Shown here in pieces: positions 1-5,594 of a stretch of DNA of 5,678 bases. The notes below the pieces were generated by a model. The model saw only the letters and a list, made by a program, of their open reading frames with translations, made no database searches and was not told where the DNA came from. This DNA comes from Lachnospiraceae bacterium UBA6998 (lineage in GTDB: Bacteria; Bacillota; Clostridia; Lachnospirales; Lachnospiraceae). The translations under genes and the position numbers were made by a program. The stretch lies in the NCBI GenBank assembly GCA_002448395.1, contig DJXS01000134.1, positions 12,133 to 17,810 of the forward strand. Direction: 5' to 3'. Each line of letters begins with the position of its first letter. The first letter of the stretch is position 1.

Positions 1-627
1 GACCTGTGGATCGACTTCTTCCACAAGGTCTATCCGGACAGGTGCCTCGGCTACTCCGAGTACGGCGCGGAAGCGATGACGACTCTGCACAGCGCAAAGC
101 CCCGCCGCGGCGACCAGACGGAAGAATACCAGGCGCTTTATCACGAATATCTGCTGGAGTGCTTTAAGAAGCGCCCCTTCATGTGGGCCACCCACGTGTG
201 GAACATGTTCGACTTCGCGGCGGACGCCCGCGACCAGGGCGGAGAGCCCGGAATGAACCACAAAGGTCTGGTCACTTTCGACCGCAAGACTAAGAAGGAC
301 AGCTTCTACCTCTACAAGGCGTGGTGGAATGAGAAGGATCCTTTCGTTCACATTTGCTCCAAGCGCTTTGCGGACAGGGCGGAGGCCAAAACAGAGATCA
401 AGGTCTATTCGAATCAGAAATCCGTTACGCTCTATTGCGACGGCCAAGAGATCGGCACAAAGACCGGCAGCCATGTTTTCACATTCAGCGCGCCGATCAG
501 CGGAAAACATGAATTCCGCGCAGTGAGCGGAGAGTGTGAGGATACAGCAGTATTTTGCAAAGTAGATAAACCCAATCCCGACTACAAGCTCAAGGGAAAG
601 AGCTCCAACAGCGCGAACTGGGTGTAA
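1..627 (+). CDS. Glycoside hydrolase family 2 protein, C-terminal part (5' end outside window)
   Basis: The reading frame is open from base 1, so the gene begins upstream; the first ATG (76) lies inside the catalytic domain and is not the start. The 208 visible codons cover the end of the GH2 TIM barrel and a C-terminal beta-sandwich domain. The motif SEYGAE (codons 19-24) matches the GH2 nucleophile strand, with Glu at codon 20 (bases 58-60) as probable nucleophile. The stretch RPFMWATHVWNMFDFA (codons 58-73) corresponds to the conserved tryptophan strand after it, and GLVTFDRKTKKDSFYLYKA closes the barrel as in clostridial GH2 enzymes. Codons from about 115 to 190 (VYSNQKSVTLYCDGQEIG) look like the Ig-like domain that follows the barrel in GH2 beta-galactosidases. 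The general acid lies upstream, unseen. The family cleaves beta-galactosides, beta-mannosides or beta-glucuronides; the fragment does not decide which. It ends 69 bp before the GH3 gene, on the same strand. Confidence 0.9.
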   Translation, partial: DLWIDFFHKVYPDRCLGYSEYGAEAMTTLHSAKPRRGDQTEEYQALYHEYLLECFKKRPFMWATHVWNMFDFAADARDQGGEPGMNHKGLVTFDRKTKKDSFYLYKAWWNEKDPFVHICSKRFADRAEAKTEIKVYSNQKSVTLYCDGQEIGTKTGSHVFTFSAPISGKHEFRAVSGECEDTAVFCKVDKPNPDYKLKGKSSNSANWV

Positions 628-638
628 TACGGATTTAT

Positions 639-658
639 TTAAGAGAGTTATCTTAACT
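639..658. repeat. Short palindrome overlapping the candidate promoter (possible operator)
   Basis: TTAAGA (639-644) and TCTTAA (651-656) form a 6-bp inverted repeat with a 6-nt spacer. An overlapping one, AGTTA (646-650) and TAACT (654-658), is offset within it. The site covers the candidate -35 box and part of the spacer, where a repressor would act. It is short and AT-rich, so chance is a real alternative. It is too weak to be a terminator for the GH2 transcript. Confidence 0.25.
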
Positions 659-667
659 AATCATAAT
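639..667 (+). promoter_or_regulatory. Candidate sigma-70-type promoter ahead of the GH3 gene
   Basis: In the AT-rich spacer after the GH2 stop codon, TTAAGA (639-644, 4 of 6 matches to TTGACA) and CATAAT (662-667, 5 of 6 matches to TATAAT) are separated by 17 bp. Transcription would begin near 674 and give a short leader before the GH3 ribosome binding site at 682. Its strength is only moderate, and AT-rich spacers give such matches by chance. It would allow the GH3 and transporter genes to be expressed independently of the GH2 gene. Confidence 0.35.
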
Positions 668-681
668 AAGACAACACAAAT

Positions 682-688
682 AGGGAGG
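682..688 (+). promoter_or_regulatory. Ribosome binding site of the GH3 gene
   Basis: AGGGAGG lies 8 nt before the ATG at 697. It is a strong Shine-Dalgarno sequence at normal spacing and fixes this ATG as the start. The residues that follow (MNKKPR and then a hydrophobic segment) also fit a true N-terminus. Confidence 0.85.
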
Positions 689-696
689 AAAATACT

Positions 697-3600
697 ATGA
701 ACAAAAAGCCCAGAGTAGGTCTTTGGCGCGTTCTGACGATCCTGTGTGCAATTCTTTGCATCGGCTCCATCGTCGGAAATCATTTTGCAAACCAGTATGC
801 GACGACCATCAACGTCGCGCTTGGCACTTCATTTTCCAAGATCCAGGGATTTGATAAGGACGCTATGTATTTCGAGAGCGACTTCGAGAACGAAGACGCT
901 CGCTGGGAATACGAGCGTGAGCTCTGCGCACAGGTAGAATCCGAAGGCGCAGCGCTCCTTAAGAACGACAACGCAGCTCTTCCGCTGGCAGGCGGATCCA
1001 AGGTTTCCCTTTTCGCAAGGGGAAGCGTAGAGCTTATGTACGGCGGAACCGGTTCCGGTTCTGTAGATACCAGCCAGGCTCCCAGCCTCAAGGACGCCCT
1101 CACACAGGAAGGCATTGAGATCAACCAGGGTCTCTGGGACTGGTACACCTCCACTTCCGAGAAGTACGGCCGCAAGACCCCCGCTTCCATCTCTGACGCG
1201 CTGGTTGCAAACACCCAGTACGGCGTGAACGAAGCTCCCTGGGCAGAGGTCGAGAGCGCGAACAGCTCCACATTTGCCGAGTACGGCGACGCGGCGATCG
1301 TAGTTCTGTCCAGATCCGGCGGCGAAGGCGCGGACCTTCCGGACGGCGATGACAGCGTATCCCTCGTAACTACAACAGAGGCAAAGAGCGCAGTAGGCGA
1401 CAATAAGGGCGGCGAGCAGAGCTCTGAAGGCCCCAAGACTGCTGACGTACACTACGGCATGGGCTCAGAAGGCGACGGCGACTACCTTGCTCTTTCCCAG
1501 GAAGAGAAAGATATGCTGGCAGGCCTCAAGGCTCTCAAGGACAACGGCACATTCAAGAAGATCGTAGTCCTGCTCAACACTTCCAACGCGATCGAACTGG
1601 ATTTCCTTAATCCCGAGATCTGCGGCGTGGACTACGGCATCGACTCCTGCATGTGGATCGGCGACGTGGGACAGACCGGCGCGATCGGCGTAGGCCGTCT
1701 TCTTTCCGGCACAGTTTCCCCTTCCGGATCCCTTGTAGACACTTACTGGTACGACAACATGAAGAACCCCGCAGTGGTCAACTTCTACACAGTACCTTAT
1801 GCAGGCTATGAGAGCTACGGTCTGAACACAGAAGGCGCTGACGTACAGGCTATGTACAGCGTATATCAGGAAGGCATCTATCTCGGATACCGCTATCCTG
1901 AGACCAGATACGAAGACGTCGTTATGGGCACAGCGGGCGCAGGCGACTTCGACTACAGCACAACGGTTGCTTATCCCTTCGGTTACGGCCTGAGCTACAC
2001 GACCTTCGACATGAGCGGATTCCAGGTAAAAGAGAATGCGGACAGCTTTGACGTAACTGTAAATGTGACAAACACAGGCAGCGTTGCAGGCAAGAAGACC
2101 GTTCAGGTCTACTTCCAGTCCCCTTACACCGACTATGACAAAGCTAACGGCATCGAGAAGGCTTCCGTCGAGCTCTGCGGATTTGGTAAAACACAGACCC
2201 TCGAGCCCGGTGCTTCCGAGACGATCACTGTCAATGTTCCTAAGAGAGAGCTGAGAACTTATGACGCCAACGGCGCAAAGACTTATATCCTTGACGCGGG
2301 CGATTACTATTTCACTGTTGCAATGGGATCTCACGAAGCGGTCAACAATATTTTGGCAGCGAAGGGATATACCACTGCGAACGGCATGGATGCAGAAGGA
2401 AATCAGGCACTGGTATACCAGTGGAACAATGCGGCACTTGATACCACAACTTATGCAAAGAGCGAGGCTACTGGCGCGCAGATCACAAACCTCTTCGACG
2501 AGTCTGATCCCAACAAGAGCAGCCTGACACCCGGTAACGTCACATTCCTGAGCAGAAGCGACTGGGAGGGAACTTTCCCGACAGCCCGTCAGCAGCTCAC
2601 CATGAACGACAATCTGGCAGCGGCTCTGCAGTTCACACAGTACAAGGCAGAAGAGCACGCAGATACCCCCATGCCCACACTGGCATCCGGCGGAAATATG
2701 ACGATCTCCGAGATGATCGGAGCTGATTACAACGACGAGCGCTGGGAGAGCCTGCTTGACCAGCTCACATTCCAGGAGATGGTGACCACCATCACACTCG
2801 GCTTCCACAACACCGCAGCCTGCGAGAGCGTCTCCAAGGCGGCAACCAAGGACGAGAACGGCCCTCAGGGTCTGACTGCTTCCCTGGTCGGCGGCAAGTC
2901 CGCAATGTGCTACACATCTGAGGATGTCATGGCAGCAACAATGAACCTCGAGCTGATGGAAGATGTCGGCCGCTGCATCGGCAACGACTGCCTGGATATG
3001 GGTTATTCCGGACTCTACGGCCCCGGCATCAACATGCACAGAACTCCTTATTCCGGACGTAACTTCGAGTATTATTCCGAGGATCCCTTCGTAGCAGGCG
3101 CGATCTGCGCAGCAGAGACCAAGGGCATCCAGTCCAAGGGCGTATATGTTTATCTTAAGCACGTAGCCCTGAACGATTCCGAGACCTCCAGAAGAGGTGT
3201 CAACACTTGGCTCAACGAGCAGACAGCCCGTGAGATCTACCTCGAAGTCGCGGACCGCGCGATCATCGACGGCGGCGCATGGTGCGTCATGAGCGGATTC
3301 AACCGCTGGGGCGCTCAGTGGAGCGGCGAGAACTACAACCTGCAGACAGCTTACCTGCGCGGCGAGTGCGGCATGCGCGGCATGTCCATCACAGACTTCT
3401 CAGGCCTTAGCCAGTATATGGATGTGGCTGACGGTCTGATCGGCGGATCCGACATCTGGGACAGCCCGATGCCCATGATCCACACCAATATCGCAGGCGG
3501 CTACGCTTCCGATCCTTACATGGTCACTGAGATGAGAGAGGCAATGCACAACATCCTCTACACTGTTGTTAACTCCAACGCCATGAACGGTTGGACTGCA

Positions 3601-3738
3601 GAGACCCGCATCGTTCCCAACACACCTTGGTGGCAGCTCGCGATCTACGCTCTGATCGCAGTAACGGCTCTGCTTACAATCGGCAGCGGTTACATGCTCT
3701 TCAAGAACAAGAAGCTTGCAAAAGAACAGAATGCATAA
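697..3738 (+). CDS. Membrane-anchored GH3 beta-glycosidase with permuted domain order
   Basis: This 1013-residue protein belongs to glycoside hydrolase family 3, retaining enzymes that release beta-linked glucose or related sugars from non-reducing ends. Order of parts: basic N-terminus and membrane segment (about 10-29); alpha/beta sandwich normally called the C-terminal domain (about 79-435, from SEGAALLKNDNAALPL to PFGYGLSYTTF); FnIII-like domain (about 440-545); linker with SRSDWEGTFP (619-627); TIM barrel (about 680-955); second membrane segment (about 978-1002) and KNKK tail. Catalytic features are present: SRSGGEGAD (205-213) with Glu210 as likely acid/base, GRNFEYYSEDP (787-797) and KH (821-822) for substrate binding, and ITDFSG with Asp900 as likely nucleophile. 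Known permuted relatives are the Ruminococcus albus and Butyrivibrio fibrisolvens beta-glucosidases. Basic residues flank both membrane segments on the inside, which predicts an extracellular catalytic body. Oddities are an acidic insertion after the acid/base loop and Asn721 where Asp is usual. Exact substrate is unknown. Confidence 0.95.
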   Translation: MNKKPRVGLWRVLTILCAILCIGSIVGNHFANQYATTINVALGTSFSKIQGFDKDAMYFESDFENEDARWEYERELCAQVESEGAALLKNDNAALPLAGGSKVSLFARGSVELMYGGTGSGSVDTSQAPSLKDALTQEGIEINQGLWDWYTSTSEKYGRKTPASISDALVANTQYGVNEAPWAEVESANSSTFAEYGDAAIVVLSRSGGEGADLPDGDDSVSLVTTTEAKSAVGDNKGGEQSSEGPKTADVHYGMGSEGDGDYLALSQEEKDMLAGLKALKDNGTFKKIVVLLNTSNAIELDFLNPEICGVDYGIDSCMWIGDVGQTGAIGVGRLLSGTVSPSGSLVDTYWYDNMKNPAVVNFYTVPYAGYESYGLNTEGADVQAMYSVYQEGIYLGYRYPETRYEDVVMGTAGAGDFDYSTTVAYPFGYGLSYTTFDMSGFQVKENADSFDVTVNVTNTGSVAGKKTVQVYFQSPYTDYDKANGIEKASVELCGFGKTQTLEPGASETITVNVPKRELRTYDANGAKTYILDAGDYYFTVAMGSHEAVNNILAAKGYTTANGMDAEGNQALVYQWNNAALDTTTYAKSEATGAQITNLFDESDPNKSSLTPGNVTFLSRSDWEGTFPTARQQLTMNDNLAAALQFTQYKAEEHADTPMPTLASGGNMTISEMIGADYNDERWESLLDQLTFQEMVTTITLGFHNTAACESVSKAATKDENGPQGLTASLVGGKSAMCYTSEDVMAATMNLELMEDVGRCIGNDCLDMGYSGLYGPGINMHRTPYSGRNFEYYSEDPFVAGAICAAETKGIQSKGVYVYLKHVALNDSETSRRGVNTWLNEQTAREIYLEVADRAIIDGGAWCVMSGFNRWGAQWSGENYNLQTAYLRGECGMRGMSITDFSGLSQYMDVADGLIGGSDIWDSPMPMIHTNIAGGYASDPYMVTEMREAMHNILYTVVNSNAMNGWTAETRIVPNTPWWQLAIYALIAVTALLTIGSGYMLFKNKKLAKEQNA

Positions 3739-3750
3739 ATAACTGCAGAA

Positions 3751-3781
3751 GTGTGTCAGGGGAACCGTCCCCCTGACACAC
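3751..3781. repeat. Perfect 12-bp palindrome between the GH3 and transporter genes
   Basis: GTGTGTCAGGGG (3751-3762) and CCCCTGACACAC (3770-3781) are exact inverted repeats around the 7-nt loop AACCGTC. The stem begins 13 nt after the GH3 stop codon. No T-run follows, so it is not a typical intrinsic terminator; it could stabilise the 3' end of GH3 mRNA or shape access to the next start. From memory, similar palindromes built around GGGGACGGTTC occur between genes in many Bacillota and resemble REP elements moved by RAYT transposases. That link is unverified here and no transposase is in the window. Confidence 0.8.
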
Positions 3782-3794
3782 AGAACAGGGGGAC
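3767..3794 (+). promoter_or_regulatory. Transporter ribosome binding site within an alternative stem
   Basis: AGGGGG (3787-3792) lies 5 nt before the ATG at 3798 and is the only plausible Shine-Dalgarno sequence for the transporter. It is embedded in CAGGGGGAC (3786-3794), the exact reverse complement of GTCCCCCTG (3767-3775), so a 9-bp stem with a 10-nt loop could hide it. Bases 3770-3775 are also in the right arm of the upstream 12-bp palindrome, so the two stems cannot form together. Complementarity is seen directly; a regulatory role is inferred. Confidence 0.55.
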
Positions 3795-3797
3795 ACA

Positions 3798-5339
3798 ATG
3801 AACGATAATCAGCAGCAGTCCGGGACAACGCTGAACCGGGCCAAGCCATATCAGCTTGCGCTGTTCCCTTTGAACAATGGCGCAACTAACGTTTACTATG
3901 TTTTGATCCTCACGTATATCGCCACATTCGGCAACACCGTGCTGGGAATCGCGACAGTATTCGCGTCCTTCATGGTCACCGGCATGCGCATCTTCGACGC
4001 CATTACCGACCCGATCATCGGCGCGCTCATGGACAAAACAAACGGAAGGTTCGGAAAATTCCGTCCCTTCATGGTCATCGGATCTGTCATCATGGCAGTT
4101 TCCGTTGTCTGCCTCTATATTTTGACACCCTTCGTGCCCGAGAGCATGATGGGACTTCGCTACGCGCTCTTTATTCTTCTCTATGCGGTATGGGTCATCG
4201 GATACACTTTCCAGACCTCCGTCACGAGAGCGGCGCAGGCGGTTTTAACGAATGATCCGAAACAGAGACCTCTGTTTACGATCTTCAATACGATCGGTTC
4301 ACTGGCTGGTATGGGACTTATGCAGTTCATCGGACCGATCCTCGCGAGGGACAACATCTTTGGTGATTACAACAGAAGCTGGTTTGCAGCGATCACACCT
4401 ATCGGTATCTGCATCTCCGTGCTGCTTACCATCCTCGCGATCATCGGAATCTGGGAGAAGGACCAGCCCAAGTACTTCGGCCTCGGCGGCGGCAAGCAGC
4501 AGAAGGTCAAAGTCTCCGAGTACATCGACATCATCAAGGCCAATAAGCCTCTGCAGAGACTGATGGTGGCCGGCGGCGCCTGCAAACTGGCCCTGTCCAT
4601 CGCTACCAACATCACAGTCCTGATCATGCTTTACTCCTGCATGATGGGAGATTATGACGGACTCTACATGCCTATGATGGTCGTAGGCTACATATTCGCG
4701 GTTCCGTTCTTCGGACTCACCGTGCGTACTTCCCAGAAGAAGGGCCAGAAAGCATCTCTGATGCGCTATGTGGCGGTCGCATTTGTCTGCTACATCGGCG
4801 TGCTGGCGCTGCTCCTTCTGTGGAATCCCAACACTTCCATGCATATGCAGATCATGAGCGACGGCAAGTTAGCTCTGAACTTCTACACCATCGCATTCAT
4901 CCTGTGCTTCGGCATCGGATACGGCGCTTATTACGCGACGGCCGACATGCCGATCCCCATGGTCGCTGACTGCGCGGACTATGAGACTTACCGTTCCGGC
5001 AAGTTCATTCCCGGTATCATGGGAACTCTGTTCTCTCTGGTGGACAAGCTGGTGTCCAGCCTTTCCGCAACCGTAGTCGGTGTGGCAGTCACGATCATCG
5101 GCCTGGATGCTCTGCCTACCAAGGCTACGCCTTATACAGACGGCATGAACATCGTAGTCATCATTCTGTTCTGCATTGTTCCGATGTGCGCATGGGCCCT
5201 GACCTTGTGGTCCATGACAGGATATGAACTGGACGGCGAGAGAGTGAGAGAGATCCAGGAAGTCAACGGCAAGCGCCGCGAGGCGATCGCGCAGGGTATG
5301 TCCGTTGAAGAGGCGATGGAGCAGTATCCGTCGCATTAA
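3798..5339 (+). CDS. GPH-family (MelB-like) sugar:cation symporter
   Basis: This 513-residue, very hydrophobic protein is a glycoside-pentoside-hexuronide:cation symporter of the MFS superfamily, expected to have about 12 membrane helices and to import a sugar or glycoside with H+ or Na+. The family signature is clear at residues 63-90: MRIFDAITDPIIGALMD, then KTNGRFGKFRP. Asp67 and Asp71 align by pattern with MelB Asp55 and Asp59, which bind the coupling cation. The later family motif ADCADYETYRSGK (390-402) is also present, and the cytoplasmic tail (about 475-513, charged, YELDGERVREIQEVNGKRREA) is typical. Length is slightly above the usual 450-500. ATG 3798 is preceded by AGGGGG at 5 nt and by an in-frame TGA at 3774, so no earlier ATG start is possible. 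It probably shares a transcript with the GH3 gene 59 bp upstream and imports that enzyme's products. The particular sugar and cation cannot be read from the sequence. Confidence 0.93.
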   Translation: MNDNQQQSGTTLNRAKPYQLALFPLNNGATNVYYVLILTYIATFGNTVLGIATVFASFMVTGMRIFDAITDPIIGALMDKTNGRFGKFRPFMVIGSVIMAVSVVCLYILTPFVPESMMGLRYALFILLYAVWVIGYTFQTSVTRAAQAVLTNDPKQRPLFTIFNTIGSLAGMGLMQFIGPILARDNIFGDYNRSWFAAITPIGICISVLLTILAIIGIWEKDQPKYFGLGGGKQQKVKVSEYIDIIKANKPLQRLMVAGGACKLALSIATNITVLIMLYSCMMGDYDGLYMPMMVVGYIFAVPFFGLTVRTSQKKGQKASLMRYVAVAFVCYIGVLALLLLWNPNTSMHMQIMSDGKLALNFYTIAFILCFGIGYGAYYATADMPIPMVADCADYETYRSGKFIPGIMGTLFSLVDKLVSSLSATVVGVAVTIIGLDALPTKATPYTDGMNIVVIILFCIVPMCAWALTLWSMTGYELDGERVREIQEVNGKRREAIAQGMSVEEAMEQYPSH

Positions 5340-5343
5340 AGCT

Positions 5344-5410
5344 GGATTTCTTCCTTGCGAGTTGGGGGCTTTCCCTGCGAGTGGGCCGGATTTTTCCTTG
5401 TGAGTGGCGG
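5344..5410. repeat. Three degenerate tandem repeats of about 20-23 bp
   Basis: The core CCTTGCGAGT (5353-5362) recurs as CCCTGCGAGT (5373-5382) and CCTTGTGAGT (5396-5405). Each copy is preceded by a T-rich tract and followed by a G-rich one; the first and third are also led by GGATTT (5344-5349 and 5388-5393). Spacing is 20 and 23 bp. The array starts 5 bp after the transporter stop codon, and its third copy runs into the left arm of the inverted-repeat element. Function is unknown. Confidence 0.6.
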
Positions 5411-5429
5411 TTGGGCACAGAAGGCCCAA
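5411..5429 (+). terminator. Weak hairpin, possible first terminator after the transporter
   Basis: TTGGGC (5411-5416) pairs with GCCCAA (5424-5429) around a 7-nt loop, about 70 nt after the stop codon. Only a poor T-rich tract follows (AATCCATTTC), so termination would be inefficient. The left arm is shared with the outer inverted repeat of the element, so this hairpin competes with it. Confidence 0.25.
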
Positions 5430-5431
5430 AA

Positions 5432-5470
5432 TCCATTTCATACACAAGAAATTTTGCACAATTAAATGGA
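5432..5470. repeat. 7-bp inverted repeat with 25-nt loop
   Basis: TCCATTT (5432-5438) and AAATGGA (5464-5470) are exact inverted repeats. Alone this could be chance, but it nests neatly between the outer arms and the large hairpin at 5481-5524. Confidence 0.35.
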
Positions 5471-5480
5471 GAAACATGCT

Positions 5481-5524
5481 AAATTGGGTATAGTCGGCAA
5501 GATTTTGCCGGTTATACCCAATTT
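5481..5524 (+). terminator. 20-bp hairpin, probable transcription terminator of the operon
   Basis: The left arm 5481-5500 (AAATTGGGTATA, then GTCGGCAA) pairs along its whole length with 5505-5524 around the loop GATT. All 20 pairs form on the + strand RNA, 18 Watson-Crick and two adjacent G-U wobbles (5493-5512, 5494-5511). On the - strand those two become A-C mismatches, so the structure favours rightward transcripts. The arm starts AAA and ends TTT, with one further T, giving a short U-tract partly inside the stem. It begins 142 nt after the transporter stop. It may instead be the core of the surrounding element, since distance and weak U-tract are not ideal for a terminator. Confidence 0.55.
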
Positions 5525-5535
5525 TCATAAGAGTT

Positions 5536-5594
5536 AATCGGTTTCGTGATATATTATGTGTATAATATCGTTGAATCCAGCTTTTGGACCGATT
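5536..5594. repeat. Nested stems around a TATAAT sequence
   Basis: AATCGGT (5536-5542) pairs with ACCGATT (5588-5594), enclosing an AT-rich hairpin of ATATTAT (5551-5557) and ATAATAT (5562-5568) with loop GTGT. TATAAT at 5561-5566 sits in this inner hairpin and could be a -10 box overlapped by an operator, or simply AT-rich sequence. No -35 box supports the promoter reading. Confidence 0.3.

Noticed and set aside
76..627. Complete short gene starting at ATG 76
   Set aside because: The frame is open to base 1 and the upstream codons carry the GH2 nucleophile motif SEYGAE, so this ATG is internal to a longer gene.
1465..3162. Long open frame on the - strand opposite the GH3 gene (565 codons)
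   Set aside because: It lies fully antisense to a clearly coding GH3 gene, its translation is rich in Cys, His, Val and Leu without family motifs, and no ribosome binding site was seen. It is a by-product of sense-strand codon use.
3751..3781. Intrinsic terminator between the GH3 and transporter genes
   Set aside because: The stem is strong but is followed by AGAACAGGGGG, with no T-run, so termination is not expected. Read-through into the transporter is more likely.
3798..5339. Frameshift or truncation in the transporter
   Set aside because: Family motifs from the N-terminal cation-site signature to the charged C-terminal tail lie in one uninterrupted frame of normal length.
5344..5410. 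CRISPR array
   Set aside because: The three repeats are degenerate, have no regular unique spacers of 30 bp or more, and no cas gene is near.
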